The notes under the pieces were generated by a model. The model was not told the origin of the DNA and ran no database searches. It worked only from the letters and a program-made list of their open reading frames with translations. From an uncultured Pelagibacteraceae bacterium (GTDB lineage: Bacteria > Pseudomonadota > Alphaproteobacteria > Pelagibacterales > Pelagibacteraceae), in contig CACLSX010000002.1 of NCBI GenBank assembly GCA_902609705.1, positions 16,347 through 80,346 of the forward strand: a DNA stretch of 64,000 bases. Direction: 5' to 3'. The position numbers were made by a program, and so were the translations under genes. Below are positions 20,914 through 31,607 of the stretch, one piece after another (the first letter of the stretch is position 1; each line of letters opens with the position of its first letter).

Positions 20914-21630
20914 TTATTTTTTCTCTGCTGGAGCTTTTCCTTCTTCTTTTCCCTTATCACCATCTGCAGCTTTTTCTGCACCTTCTTCAGGTTTAGCGTC
21001 TCCATCCGCAGCTGCCTCCGCAGTTTCTCCACCTTCTCCTTCAGCTTCTGCTGGTTTTTCAGGTTCTTTAACAACTGTTGGTGCTGCTACTGTCGCGATT
21101 ACAAAGTCTCTTCCTTGAATTGTAGGTGTTACATTTTCAGGTAAATTTATAAAAGATATTTTAATACTTGCTCCAATATCTAAGTTATTTAGATCTACAA
21201 CTAACTCTGTTGGTATATTTTCTGTAGGACATCTTAATTCAACTTTACGTCTTACAATATTTAAAACCCCACCTCTTTTTAATCCTGGTGACAATTCATG
21301 GTTTATAAATTTAACTGGAATTTCTAAAATTACTTTTGCGCCTTTAACAATTCTTAAAAAATCTAAGTGTATAGGCTGATCTGAAACCGTATCAAAATCA
21401 ATAACTCTTGGTAAAACTTTTTGTTCTTTTCCATCAATATTTATTGAAATTATATTTGATAAAATATTTTCTTTATTTAATAAATTTTTTACTTCCTTAA
21501 CAGAAACAGAGATTTTTTGATTTGGTTCTTCTCCACCATAAATTATTCCAGGAACCATACCTTTGTTTCTAAGTGATTTTACTTCTCCCTTAGTTTTTGT
21601 TTCTCTTATTGTGGCTGCTAATAAACTCAT
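20914..21630 (-). CDS. rplY: 50S ribosomal protein L25/general stress protein Ctc with low-complexity acidic tail
   Basis: ETKTKGEVKSLRNKGMVPGIIYGGEEPN, HLDFLRI; Ala/Glu/Gly/Lys-rich C-terminus. Confidence 0.93.
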   Translation of the reverse strand: MSLLAATIRETKTKGEVKSLRNKGMVPGIIYGGEEPNQKISVSVKEVKNLLNKENILSNIISINIDGKEQKVLPRVIDFDTVSDQPIHLDFLRIVKGAKVILEIPVKFINHELSPGLKRGGVLNIVRRKVELRCPTENIPTELVVDLNNLDIGASIKISFINLPENVTPTIQGRDFVIATVAAPTVVKEPEKPAEAEGEGGETAEAAADGDAKPEEGAEKAADGDKGKEEGKAPAEKK

Positions 21631-21675
21631 AAAGTGACGGGTTTTTAACTTATGAAACTAAATTTTACAAGTAAA

Positions 21676-22608
21676 TTATTTAAATAGATCTGATACTGAA
21701 GTAGAATTTGATATTCTTTTGATAGCTTCACCAACTAAATTAGAGATTGTTAATACCTCAATATTCTTAGCTTTTTTAACTTTTGTCGAATTATCTATTG
21801 TATCAGTTACAACTAAGTTTTTTATCGAAGATTTCTTAATTTTTTCAACAGCATTCCCACTTAATACACCATGTGTTACATACACATGAACATCTTTGGC
21901 TCCTCTTTTTTTTAATTCAGAAGCTGCATTTACAATTGTTCCACCAGAATCGATTATATCATCAACTAATATACAAGTTTTATTTTTCACATTACCAATT
22001 ACATTCATCACTTCTGATTTTCCAGGAGCAGGTCTTCTTTTGTCTACTATTGCTAAATCTACATTTAACAATTTTCCTAAAGCCCTTGCTCTTGCGGTAC
22101 CACCAACATCTGGAGCAACACAGATTATATTATTTTTTTTTAATTTCTTTTTTATATGTCGAGCAAATATTGGAGTTGCAAATAAGTTATCTACTGGGAT
22201 ATCAAAAAATCCTTGAATTTGTCCAGAGTGTAAATCAACTGTAACAACTCTATCTGCACCTGCTTTCGCAATAAGATTAGATACAAGTTTTGCAGATATA
22301 GATGTTCTAGGAACCACCTTTCTATCTTGTCTTGCATATCCAAAATATGGGATCACAGCAGTTATATTTTTGGCAGATGATCTTTTTAAAGCATCAATGG
22401 ATAATAGCAATTCCATTAAATTGTCATTTGCAGGAGACGAAACGGATTGAATTAAAAAAATACTATTGCCTCTAATATTTTCATTAATTTCAATATAGAT
22501 TTCTCCATCTGCAAATTTTCTTATATTTGAATTCACTAGTCTATTTTTCAAAAATTTAGATATTTTTTGACTAAGATGTTTATTGCTATTTCCTGTGAGA
22601 ATTTTCAT
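21676..22608 (-). CDS. prs: Ribose-phosphate pyrophosphokinase
   Basis: FADGEIYIEI, PYFGYARQDRK, CILVDDIIDSGGTI. Confidence 0.97.
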   Translation of the reverse strand: MKILTGNSNKHLSQKISKFLKNRLVNSNIRKFADGEIYIEINENIRGNSIFLIQSVSSPANDNLMELLLSIDALKRSSAKNITAVIPYFGYARQDRKVVPRTSISAKLVSNLIAKAGADRVVTVDLHSGQIQGFFDIPVDNLFATPIFARHIKKKLKKNNIICVAPDVGGTARARALGKLLNVDLAIVDKRRPAPGKSEVMNVIGNVKNKTCILVDDIIDSGGTIVNAASELKKRGAKDVHVYVTHGVLSGNAVEKIKKSSIKNLVVTDTIDNSTKVKKAKNIEVLTISNLVGEAIKRISNSTSVSDLFK

Positions 22609-22618
22609 CCGCGATAAA

Positions 22619-23371
22619 CTATTTAATCATAATTGCAGAAATATTTCTACCATAATCGTTATGTTTATTTTTTTTTGATCTCCTACAACTAAAAAAGTTA
22701 TTTCCTAGAGCATAGGTATCTTTTCTTATTATATCTATTTTTTTAACTCCATTTTCATAAAATTGAGATTTTATATATTTGCTTAAATCAAAATAAATTT
22801 TTTTCTTTTTGAATGTGAAGAAATTTACATTTTTTTTATTTTTGTCCTTAAACAACTTAAAAAAGTCATCTTTTACTTCGTAGCTGTTTTTTTTTATACA
22901 TGGCCCGATACAAGCAATCATATCTTTTTCTAAGCATCCATTTTTTTTTAAAAGTTGAATTGTTTTCTTTACTATTCCTTTAAATGCACCTTTCCATCCG
23001 GCATGAATTGCACCAATAAATTTTTGCTTTTTTTCTATAATTAGAATTGGCGCACAGTCTGCAGTGAGTATACTAATCGCTATATTTTTTTTATTAGTAA
23101 TCATCGCATCTCCAGTCATTTTTTTTTTTGGAATTCTACTGATTTTATAAACTTTATTGCTGTGAATTTGATTAAGAGAAACTAGATTTTCACTATCACA
23201 GCCAATTTTCTTTGAAACTATTTTTAAATTTTTATTTATATTAGCAATTTTATCTTTTGACCCCTTTCCACAATTTAAACTTTTGTAGATTCCTTTTGAA
23301 GTACCGCCGAATCTATTAAAAAAATAATGTGAAACGTATTTTTGATTTCTTAAAATTTTTGACTTAATCAC
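22619..23371 (-). CDS. pgeF: YfiH/PgeF family peptidoglycan editing factor (laccase-domain)
   Basis: FFNRFGGTSKGIYKSLNCG, AISILTADCAPILI, IGAIHAGWKGAFKGI, ACIGPCI, FSCRRS. Confidence 0.92.
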   Translation of the reverse strand: MIKSKILRNQKYVSHYFFNRFGGTSKGIYKSLNCGKGSKDKIANINKNLKIVSKKIGCDSENLVSLNQIHSNKVYKISRIPKKKMTGDAMITNKKNIAISILTADCAPILIIEKKQKFIGAIHAGWKGAFKGIVKKTIQLLKKNGCLEKDMIACIGPCIKKNSYEVKDDFFKLFKDKNKKNVNFFTFKKKKIYFDLSKYIKSQFYENGVKKIDIIRKDTYALGNNFFSCRRSKKNKHNDYGRNISAIMIK

Positions 23372-24408
23372 TTAAATCCCAAATTAAAATTATTTTTGGA
23401 TTTGCTTACAAATAGTACTTTAAACAAAGAGCCCATATGTTTTGCATTAATTAATCTTTTTATTCTATAAAATATGTCAGCTTTCTTACTAAATTGTAAA
23501 TTTTTACTTATTATCTCGGCTCTTTTTAATATTCCTAATTTAATTAAAAAATTACCTTGGGTTGTTATTAAAGATTTTAAATCAGAATTTGCAAACTCTT
23601 TCTTGTACATTTTAAAATTTATTAAATGAGTAATATCTGAATTATAGGGGTTTTCTAAAAAACTAATTTTTCTATGCTTCTCAATACTTTGTAAAGTATT
23701 TTTCATTTTTCCACTGGTAAAGCCATAGTCTATCATTAATAAACCACCATTATTTTTAAAAATAAAATTCGCTATTTCGTTAACAAATTTCATTGCTGAA
23801 GGTGAATATTCAACAAATTTTTCTTTTTTTATATCCTTACCTAAATATTTCTCAATTATTTTTGACGACACTTTGAGATCACAAACTTCAAACTTATTTT
23901 TTTTGTATGCTACATATTTTTCATACCAATTATTGCTTTTCTTTAAAAACTGTTTGATAGGAAAAGCATCAAAAAATTCATTAGCCAAGAATATAGTTGG
24001 AGCTTTTGGAATTTCTTTTAAATTTCTAATCCAACTTACCTTTTTCTTATCTATTTTACTCTTCTGAATTTTTATCAGTAATGGACTTTTTTCTAAAATT
24101 AAGAAGTTGGCAGCCAAACTAATTTCACTAAAATTATTTAAAGTTTTTACAATTTGTGACATCATTTCACCATTACCTGCACCTAGCTCTACAATATTTA
24201 TTTTTTTTGGCTTTTTTAAATTCTCCCAAAATGAAATTAACCAAATAGATATCATTTCTGAAAAAAGAACAGAAATATTCGGAGATGTTATAAAATCACC
24301 TTTTTTTCCGAAAGGATTCTTTTTAATATAATAACCATTATCTTTGTCATACAAAGATTTATAAATAAATCTATCCAATGAGATTTTTTTATTCTGTCCT
24401 ATTAGCAT
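23368..24408 (-). CDS. MidA/NDUFAF7-family SAM-dependent methyltransferase
   Basis: DGYYIKKNPFGKKGDFITSPNISVLFSEM, IVELGAGNGEMM, LMIDYGF. Confidence 0.88.
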   Translation of the reverse strand: MLIGQNKKISLDRFIYKSLYDKDNGYYIKKNPFGKKGDFITSPNISVLFSEMISIWLISFWENLKKPKKINIVELGAGNGEMMSQIVKTLNNFSEISLAANFLILEKSPLLIKIQKSKIDKKKVSWIRNLKEIPKAPTIFLANEFFDAFPIKQFLKKSNNWYEKYVAYKKNKFEVCDLKVSSKIIEKYLGKDIKKEKFVEYSPSAMKFVNEIANFIFKNNGGLLMIDYGFTSGKMKNTLQSIEKHRKISFLENPYNSDITHLINFKMYKKEFANSDLKSLITTQGNFLIKLGILKRAEIISKNLQFSKKADIFYRIKRLINAKHMGSLFKVLFVSKSKNNFNLGFK

Positions 24409-25165
24409 TTTTATAATAGATGATAATTAATCCGCAGGTTAGTGCTATACAACTTATTATTTGCCCCATACTCAAATTGAAAAATAAATAACCTAGTTGT
24501 TGATCTGGTTCTCTGAAAAACTCGATAACAAATCTAAAAAATGAATATAAAATTAAAAAATAACCCGAAATAATCCCAGGTGTACTCCTTAATCTACCAA
24601 ACAACATACTTAAAATAATAAATAGAACAACTCCCTCAAATATTGCCTCATAAATTTGTGAAGGATGTCGATTTAAATCATCAATTTTAACAAACTTTAC
24701 TGACCATGGTACATTTGTTTCTATGCCATAAAGTTCTGAGTTTATGAAATTTGATATTCTTCCTAAAAAAATTCCTATAGGAGAACAAACAGCAACCACA
24801 TCTAAATAAATAAAAATATTTTGATTTTTATTTTTGCAGAAAAAATAAGTTCCTATAATAATTCCAATTAGTGCACCGTGAAAAGACATGCCTCCTTGCC
24901 AAATTTTTATAATCTCAACTGGATTACTAATAAAATAAATCGGGTCATAAATAATTACATATCCAAGTCTTCCACCAAGGATAATACTTATGATCAAATA
25001 AGTTATATAATCATCAAAACATTCTCTCTGAGCGTTATCTTTGATTAGTTTGTTTTTTGCAAAATACCAACCAAATACTAAACCAAATATATAAGACAAG
25101 GAATACCATCTAATTTCTAATGAAAAGATCTCAAAAGCGACTGGGTCAAAATTATTAATAAACAT
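24389..25165 (-). CDS. lgt: Prolipoprotein diacylglyceryl transferase
   Basis: GGRLGYVIIYD, WQGGMSFHGALIGIIIG, GRISNFINSELYG, HPSQIYEA. Confidence 0.97.
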   Translation of the reverse strand: MFINNFDPVAFEIFSLEIRWYSLSYIFGLVFGWYFAKNKLIKDNAQRECFDDYITYLIISIILGGRLGYVIIYDPIYFISNPVEIIKIWQGGMSFHGALIGIIIGTYFFCKNKNQNIFIYLDVVAVCSPIGIFLGRISNFINSELYGIETNVPWSVKFVKIDDLNRHPSQIYEAIFEGVVLFIILSMLFGRLRSTPGIISGYFLILYSFFRFVIEFFREPDQQLGYLFFNLSMGQIISCIALTCGLIIIYYKNANRTE

Positions 25166-25213
25166 TTAATTGTAATATTATAAATATCACTTAAACTTTG
25201 ATAAGAAATTATT

Positions 25214-25456
25214 ATGTCAAAATCAAGATTCGTATTTGATAAATTTGCAAAATTTTTGGAAGAAGGACTGGTCAATTACAAAGATTTTAGTGATGAAGTC
25301 GTAAATATTTTACGATCAAAAAAAGAGGAAATTATTCTTAAAATGAATTTAGTAAGCAAAGATGAAATAGATATATTAAATAAAAGAATTGAAAAATTAG
25401 AAAAAAAAATTGCTGAAAAAAAAATTAAAAAAAAAACTAAACGGGCAAAGAAATAA
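25214..25456 (+). CDS. ubiK: UbiK/BMFP-type accessory protein
   Basis: 80 aa, C-terminal coiled coil (NLVSKDEIDILNKRIEKLEKKIAEKK); typical BMFP pattern. Confidence 0.7.
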   Translation: MSKSRFVFDKFAKFLEEGLVNYKDFSDEVVNILRSKKEEIILKMNLVSKDEIDILNKRIEKLEKKIAEKKIKKKTKRAKK

Positions 25457-26759
25457 TAACTTTTAATCCACCTAAACTAGACTTATCAAATTTAAGATCG
25501 CCTCCATGTGATTTTACTACATCTGATGATATAGCTAAGCCAAGACCAACACTAGACTTTGTTTCTGATCTACTTTTGTCAATTTTATAAAATGGTTTCA
25601 AAACATTTTGATGTTCCTTCTGTGGTATTCCTGGACCATCATCCTCAATTGAAATATTGATAGTTGATCTTCCTTTTTTTAAATATAATTCAACATTGTC
25701 AGCAAATTTTAAAGAATTATCTATAAGGTTATTAATACATCTGCTAATTAAGTTCTTTCTTCCATCAAAATAAACTCTCTCTTTTAAAAAATATTTTATA
25801 TTTGGTTTCTCATACTTTTTACAAATATCTTCAAGAAGAACAGAGATATCAAACGTTTCGGTTTTATCTTTTGCTCCAGATCTTGCGAATTGAAGATATT
25901 CATTTAACATTTTTTCCATTTCATCTACATCTCTTGAGAGTTTTTCTACAACGCTTTTATCTTTAATCATCGCTATTTGAAGTTTTATCCTTGTCAGAGG
26001 TGTTCTTAAATCGTGGCTGATACCGGATAGCATCTCAGATCTTTGATTAAGATGTCTAATTATTCTTTTTCTCATTTTGTCAAACTCTAAACCAGCTTTT
26101 CGGATTTCAAGTGCTCCAGAAGGTCTAAATTCGTCAATATCTTCTCCTCGACCAAATCTTTCAGATGCCTCTGCAAGTTTAGTTATGGGTCTAGTTTGAT
26201 TCTTTAAAAAAATTATTGCTACAGCTATCATTAACAATGCTGGCAATGTTATCCAAAGACCAAATAATCTAGCCGAACTCGTAGTTAGTCTATCCCTTGG
26301 AATATAAAATTGAAAATATCCTTTTGAATATCCTATTTTCAAATCAACAACTTCTTTGAAGTTTGTTGTATCAAACCAATAAGTTAAATTTTTTTTCTTT
26401 AATTCCCTTCTTAGTGATCGATCCACTGGACTGAACCATCTTTCTGGTATTTTATCTGGTAAGATTTTATCTTTTTCGTATTTGATATTAAATCCCAAGT
26501 GTTCTTTGAATAAAATTATTATAAAATCTTTGTTCGTTTCATCGTTATCATAAGCGTCTACAAAAGTTTTGACTTCTGAGACTAATGCTCTTGTCATTCC
26601 GGAATTAGTTTTGATCCAAAGACTATCGAAAAAAACTAAAGAGATAGTTATTTGCATAACTACTATTGGAACAGCGACTATGAGTAAACCTCTATAAAAA
26701 AGTCTTTTAGGTAAGATATTTTTTATATATCTACTCAATCCATAAAACATAACCTTCAC
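25437..26759 (-). CDS. EnvZ-like sensor histidine kinase
   Basis: HAMP-like linker, H-box SGISHDLRTPLTRIKLQIAM, N/G boxes NLIDNSLKFA, EDDGPGIP, GLGLAI. Confidence 0.93.
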   Translation of the reverse strand: MKVMFYGLSRYIKNILPKRLFYRGLLIVAVPIVVMQITISLVFFDSLWIKTNSGMTRALVSEVKTFVDAYDNDETNKDFIIILFKEHLGFNIKYEKDKILPDKIPERWFSPVDRSLRRELKKKNLTYWFDTTNFKEVVDLKIGYSKGYFQFYIPRDRLTTSSARLFGLWITLPALLMIAVAIIFLKNQTRPITKLAEASERFGRGEDIDEFRPSGALEIRKAGLEFDKMRKRIIRHLNQRSEMLSGISHDLRTPLTRIKLQIAMIKDKSVVEKLSRDVDEMEKMLNEYLQFARSGAKDKTETFDISVLLEDICKKYEKPNIKYFLKERVYFDGRKNLISRCINNLIDNSLKFADNVELYLKKGRSTINISIEDDGPGIPQKEHQNVLKPFYKIDKSRSETKSSVGLGLAISSDVVKSHGGDLKFDKSSLGGLKVIISLPV

Positions 26760-27408
26760 CTCTTATTGTTTGTAAATAATTTGGGCTTTTGGGGTTTTCT
26801 TCAATTTTCTTTCTAAGTCTTGTGATTATTACATCAACTGATCTTTCTTTATCAATTTTTATAAGATTTCCAATTTCCTCTCTTTTAAATATTTTTCCAG
26901 GAGAGTTAACCATTTTATCTAAAATTATTTTTTCTGTATTATTGATTTTTATTGATTTATCGTTTTTCAAAATAAACTGCTTGTTAAGATCTATTTCAAT
27001 TTTACCAAATTTAAATTTTCTCTTTGTATTTCTAAATTTAGTTTTATTTAAGATATTATTAATTCTAAGTATTAATTCTTTAGGTTCAAAAGGTTTTGGA
27101 AGATAATCGTCTGCTCCAATATCTAAACCCTCTATTCTCTCTGAGGCCTCACCTTTTGCTGTTAAAAGAATTATTGGGGTTGCAATTTTGTCTTTATTTT
27201 CTTTTGTAAATTCCAAACCACTTTTCCCAGGCATCATTATATCAAGAACTATTAAATCAAATTTTATAACTTTAACTTTTTCAAGAGCATCTTCGGCGCT
27301 ATTTGAGCTAGTTACGAGATAATTATTTTGAGAAAGATATTCCTTAACTAATTCTCTTATACCATCATCATCATCTACAACTAAAATATGTGCTTTAAAT
27401 TTTTCCAT
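26731..27408 (-). CDS. OmpR-family response regulator
   Basis: ILVVDDDDGIRELV, DLIVLDIMMPGKSGLE, winged-helix C-terminus RSVDVIITRLRKKIEENPKSPNYLQTIRGEGYVL. Confidence 0.95.
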   Translation of the reverse strand: MEKFKAHILVVDDDDGIRELVKEYLSQNNYLVTSSNSAEDALEKVKVIKFDLIVLDIMMPGKSGLEFTKENKDKIATPIILLTAKGEASERIEGLDIGADDYLPKPFEPKELILRINNILNKTKFRNTKRKFKFGKIEIDLNKQFILKNDKSIKINNTEKIILDKMVNSPGKIFKREEIGNLIKIDKERSVDVIITRLRKKIEENPKSPNYLQTIRGEGYVLWIE

Positions 27409-27838
27409 TAATTATTTTTTTTAAAACATTGTCAAAACTAACAACTTCATTTGCTTTTGATGCGGAGAATGCTTGGTAAATTCTTTTTTTTTGAGCAGAG
27501 AAAATTTCGTTAAACAATTTCTCTCCCTCTTCCGTTAAGTAGACATGCTTTATTCTTGTATCTACTTGGTCTTTTTCGTATTTTATTGCTTTTAGATTTA
27601 TCAAATCTTTCAAAACCCTATTCAAACTTTGCTTTGTAACTTTCAATTTTCTTAAAAGTTCTGATATTGTGATACCCTCATATAATGAAATTAAATGAAT
27701 AACCTTGTTATGTGCAACACCTATGGAGTATTTATTCAACACATTTCTAGCATCTGAGACCGTCTCTCTGTAGCCAAGAAATATTTTTTCAATATATTGT
27801 TTGAGATCATCATCTTTTAAATATAAAAGTTTTTTCAT
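27395..27838 (-). CDS. MarR-family transcriptional regulator (PetP-like context)
   Basis: wHTH ISELLRKLKVTKQSLNRVLKDLINLKAIKYEKDQVDTRIKHVYLTEEGE; overlaps downstream response regulator. Confidence 0.88.
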   Translation of the reverse strand: MKKLLYLKDDDLKQYIEKIFLGYRETVSDARNVLNKYSIGVAHNKVIHLISLYEGITISELLRKLKVTKQSLNRVLKDLINLKAIKYEKDQVDTRIKHVYLTEEGEKLFNEIFSAQKKRIYQAFSASKANEVVSFDNVLKKIINGKI

Positions 27839-27852
27839 ATTGGTAAGTTATA

Positions 27853-27881
27853 TTGACATATTATATATACAAATATATTTT
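27853..27881 (+). promoter_or_regulatory. Candidate sigma70 promoter for ilvE
   Basis: Consensus TTGACA (27853-27858), 17-nt spacer, AT-rich -10 TATTTT (27876-27881), 17 nt before ATG. Confidence 0.35.
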
Positions 27882-27897
27882 TTTATAAAATTAAATA

Positions 27898-28779
27898 ATG
27901 ATACCTTTCGATAAACGATCAGGAAAAATTTGGTACAATAATGAGCTTGTTGAATGGCAAGATGCAAAATGCCATGTAATCAGTCATGGACTTCATTACG
28001 CAAGTTTAGTTTTTGAAGGTGAAAGAGTATACGACGGAGAAATATTTAAGCTAGAAGAGCACACAGATAGATTATTTTATTCTGCAAAAAGATTAGACAT
28101 TAATATTCCCTATACAAAAGATGAAATAAATGAAGCTTCTAAAAAAATAGTGACGGTTCAAAATATCCAAAATGGATATGTAAGACCTTTTGCGTGGAGA
28201 GGAAGTGAGATGATGGGTGTGTCTGCACAGAAAAATACAATTAATGTAGCAATAGCTACGTGGGAATGGCCTGCATATTTTGATCCAAAATTAAAAGCTG
28301 AAGGAATAAGATTAAATATTTCTAAATGGCGAAGACCGGCTCCAAATACTATTCCTTGGGATGCAAAAGCAGCTGGATTATATATGATTTGTACTCTTTC
28401 AAAACACGAAGCTGAACAACAAGGGTATTCTGAATCATTAATGTTAGATTTTGAAGGTAATGTTGCAGAAGGAACAAGTGCAAACATTTTTTTTAAAGAT
28501 AAAAATAATGAATTACATACACCAACACCAGATTCTTTTTTAAATGGTATTACAAGACAAGCTGTAATTGAATTAGCTAAATCAAAACATATTAAAGTTT
28601 ATGAAAGAAAAATTTCTCCAGATGAACTAGGTAATTTTGATGGATGTTTCTTAACTGGCACTGCAGCTGAAATAACACCTGTTGCAAGCATAGCAGATCA
28701 TAAATACAAAATTTGTGATGTTATATTAGGATTATCAAAAAGCTTTGATCAGTTGGTTAGACAAAAAAAAGCTGCTTAA
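27898..28779 (+). CDS. ilvE: Branched-chain amino acid aminotransferase
   Basis: HGLHYASLVFEGERVYDG, PWDAKAAGLYMICTLSKHEAEQQGYSESLMLD, FLNGITRQAVIELA. Confidence 0.95.
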   Translation: MIPFDKRSGKIWYNNELVEWQDAKCHVISHGLHYASLVFEGERVYDGEIFKLEEHTDRLFYSAKRLDINIPYTKDEINEASKKIVTVQNIQNGYVRPFAWRGSEMMGVSAQKNTINVAIATWEWPAYFDPKLKAEGIRLNISKWRRPAPNTIPWDAKAAGLYMICTLSKHEAEQQGYSESLMLDFEGNVAEGTSANIFFKDKNNELHTPTPDSFLNGITRQAVIELAKSKHIKVYERKISPDELGNFDGCFLTGTAAEITPVASIADHKYKICDVILGLSKSFDQLVRQKKAA

Positions 28780-29360
28780 TCTTTATTATCTTCAGATATT
28801 GCATGGTCTATTCCTTTTCTAAGATAATCATATCCAGTATAGAGTGTTAAAAACGCTGATAACCATAAAATAATTATGCCAATTGTTTGAGCATTATAAT
28901 CTTGAAAATTAATTAATTTATTTCCAGTTTCTCCGGTTAAAAGTATTGCTATCGAAAACATCTGCAAGAATGTTTTAAGTTTTGCTAAATTAGAAACTGG
29001 AAGCTTTATTTTTCCTTTCGCTAGAAATTCTCTTAAACCTGAAATTAGTATTTCCCTTGTAAGAATTATAATAGCTGCAATAACTTCGTAATTTTTTATT
29101 GTTTGGTCCATAACTAATAAAATTAACGCAGTTGCAACAATAATTTTATCTGCAATAGGATCTAAAAGTTCACCAAGTTTAGACTCTTCTTTAAACATCC
29201 TCGCCAAAAGGCCATCTAAAAAATCTGTAAATGAGGCAATTAAAAAAAGAGCAAATGGTATAACATCTCCGTAAAATCCAGGAAGGTAGAATGTAAAAAC
29301 AAATATTGGAACAATTATTATTCGTCCAATTGTTAAATAATTAGGTATTTTAAATTTCAT
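28776..29360 (-). CDS. pgsA: CDP-diacylglycerol-glycerol-3-phosphate 3-phosphatidyltransferase
   Basis: CDP-alcohol phosphatidyltransferase motif [32 protein letters not shown]. Confidence 0.95.
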   Translation of the reverse strand: MKFKIPNYLTIGRIIIVPIFVFTFYLPGFYGDVIPFALFLIASFTDFLDGLLARMFKEESKLGELLDPIADKIIVATALILLVMDQTIKNYEVIAAIIILTREILISGLREFLAKGKIKLPVSNLAKLKTFLQMFSIAILLTGETGNKLINFQDYNAQTIGIIILWLSAFLTLYTGYDYLRKGIDHAISEDNKD

Positions 29361-31222
29361 TCGTGAAAGAAGTTATATATTTTTTTCGCAACTTTTTCCT
29401 CAACTCCATCAACTGATTTTATTTCATCTAAACTAGCTGATTCTACAGCTCTGGCTGAACCAAAATGATTTAATAATGCCCTTTTTCTGATAGATCCAAT
29501 ACCATCAATTTGATCTAATAATGATTTGCTTATGCCCTTTTTTCTTTTTGCTCTATGAGCACTTATTGCAAATCGATGGGATTCATCTCTCAGTCTTTGT
29601 AAAAAGAATAATGTTGGATCATTTTTCTCGAATTTGAACTCTTTTCCATTATGAAAAAATGTTTCATTTCCACTATTTCTCATTTTACCTTTTGCTATTG
29701 CTACAATCGGAATTTCATGTAAACCAAGCTCATTCATCGCTTCTCTAGCAACGGAATATTGACCTTTCCCTCCATCAATTAAAACTAAATCAGGGAAAGT
29801 TAAATAATTATCTTTTTCTTGAACTGCTCTTTTAAATCTTCTGTTAAGAACTTCTTTCATCATTCCATAATCATCTTGAGCATTTTTTTGAATTTTTATA
29901 TTAAATTTTCTATACCTTTTTTTAACGAACCCTTCATCACCATAAGTAATTAAAGCGCCCACACTATTTGTACCTTGAATATGGCTATTATCATAAACCT
30001 CAACTAAATTAATATTAGTTTCAAGATTGAATTTTTTTGATACTGCATCGAAAAGATCTCTATTATTCTGACTCTCGTAAAGTTTTCTATTCAAACTATC
30101 TTTTGCATTATTTATTGCTTGATTAATAACTTTTAGTTTTGTCCCTTTTTTTGCAACAGTAATTGTGATTTGCTTACCTTCTTTTTGTGTAAGTGTTTTT
30201 TCAATTAATTCTTTCTCTTTAATTTCATTTGATAAAATTATTGAAGATGGCACACTTTTATTTTCATAAAATTGAGAGACAAAAGAGTTAATAATATCAC
30301 TTAGATTTTCTTCTGGATCATGCTTTGGAAAAAAAGCTTGATTACCCCAATTTTGTTTTGACCTATAAAAAAAAACTTGAATACAAGTTTTTCCAGACTC
30401 TTTATATCCTGCGATAACATCTGCTTCGACTAAATTTGCTTCATTAATTCTTTGAGAAGATTGGATAATATTTAACGATTTAATTCGATCTCTTAATATT
30501 GCTGCTTTTTCAAAGTCTAAATCCTCACTAGCCTTTTCCATTTGATTAGATAAGCTTTTCTGAATTTTTCTAGATTTGCCTGACACAAACTCAATTGCAT
30601 CATCAACAGTTTGTTTATAATCACTCTCAGTTACGTAACCAACACAAGGTCCTGAGCACCTTTTAATTTGATAAAGTATGCAGGGTCTTTCTCTATTTTT
30701 GAAAACAGTATCATCACAAATTCTGAGATGAAATATTTTTTGGATCATTTTTATAGTCCAATTTGCGGATCCAGCTGATGCAAATGGTCCAAAATAAAAT
30801 CCTTCTTTGCCTTTTTTTCCTCTGTGCCTTTTGATTTGTGGCCATTTATCTTTGTCTCCTATAAAAATAAAAGGAAAAGATTTGTCATCTCTTAGTAAAA
30901 TATTAAATTTTGGTTTAAACTTTTTAATTAAATTTGCTTCTAAAAGTAAAGCCTCACTTTCATTTGAAGTAGTAGTAATTTCGAGTCTTTTTGTTTGAGA
31001 GAGCATTCTCTCAGTCCTAATGATATGACTTTTCTCTGATACATAACTTTTAAGTCTGTTTGGAAGGTTTTTTGCTTTACCTACATAAAGAATTTCTCCT
31101 TTTGAATTTAGCATCCTATAAACACCTGGAAGTTTAGGAACCAAGGGCAATTCTTTTTTAATTACTTCTTTACCTATATCAGAGCTGATCATGGCTTCTT
31201 TTTTTAGAAATTTGGATCCCAA
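29357..31222 (-). CDS. uvrC: Excinuclease ABC subunit C (start could be at 31192)
   Basis: [32 protein letters not shown] motif, C-terminal HhH. Confidence 0.97.
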   Translation of the reverse strand: MGSKFLKKEAMISSDIGKEVIKKELPLVPKLPGVYRMLNSKGEILYVGKAKNLPNRLKSYVSEKSHIIRTERMLSQTKRLEITTTSNESEALLLEANLIKKFKPKFNILLRDDKSFPFIFIGDKDKWPQIKRHRGKKGKEGFYFGPFASAGSANWTIKMIQKIFHLRICDDTVFKNRERPCILYQIKRCSGPCVGYVTESDYKQTVDDAIEFVSGKSRKIQKSLSNQMEKASEDLDFEKAAILRDRIKSLNIIQSSQRINEANLVEADVIAGYKESGKTCIQVFFYRSKQNWGNQAFFPKHDPEENLSDIINSFVSQFYENKSVPSSIILSNEIKEKELIEKTLTQKEGKQITITVAKKGTKLKVINQAINNAKDSLNRKLYESQNNRDLFDAVSKKFNLETNINLVEVYDNSHIQGTNSVGALITYGDEGFVKKRYRKFNIKIQKNAQDDYGMMKEVLNRRFKRAVQEKDNYLTFPDLVLIDGGKGQYSVAREAMNELGLHEIPIVAIAKGKMRNSGNETFFHNGKEFKFEKNDPTLFFLQRLRDESHRFAISAHRAKRKKGISKSLLDQIDGIGSIRKRALLNHFGSARAVESASLDEIKSVDGVEEKVAKKIYNFFHE

Positions 31223-31607
31223 CTGAGCTGCAATCCTTCATTATTTCTAGTTTTTCGATTTGAAGAGTAATTTTATCTATTCTTTTATCTTTGAATAGCT
31301 CATCAAAAACATCTTCTGCCAATGTTTCAAGAAAATTGTAATGTTTATTTTTTACCAATTTTTTTATTAATTTTACTATTTTAGCGTAATTCACTATCGA
31401 TTTAATATCTTTATCATTCGATGGCTGTTTATCTTGATAATTTACTTCTAAATTAAATTTTACTTTTTGAGGCTTTTCTTTTTCAAAATCAAAATAACCA
31501 AGTTTTAAGTCTAACACTAATTCTTTTATTAAAACTTTTTTTTCGTAATTAAATAAACTTTTATTTTTATCTATTTTAACGATTTTAAGATTATTTTTTT
31601 TCATCAT
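31179..31607 (-). CDS. folB: Dihydroneopterin aldolase family protein
   Basis: [42 protein letters not shown]; length. Confidence 0.75.
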   Translation of the reverse strand: MMKKNNLKIVKIDKNKSLFNYEKKVLIKELVLDLKLGYFDFEKEKPQKVKFNLEVNYQDKQPSNDKDIKSIVNYAKIVKLIKKLVKNKHYNFLETLAEDVFDELFKDKRIDKITLQIEKLEIMKDCSSVGIQISKKRSHDQL

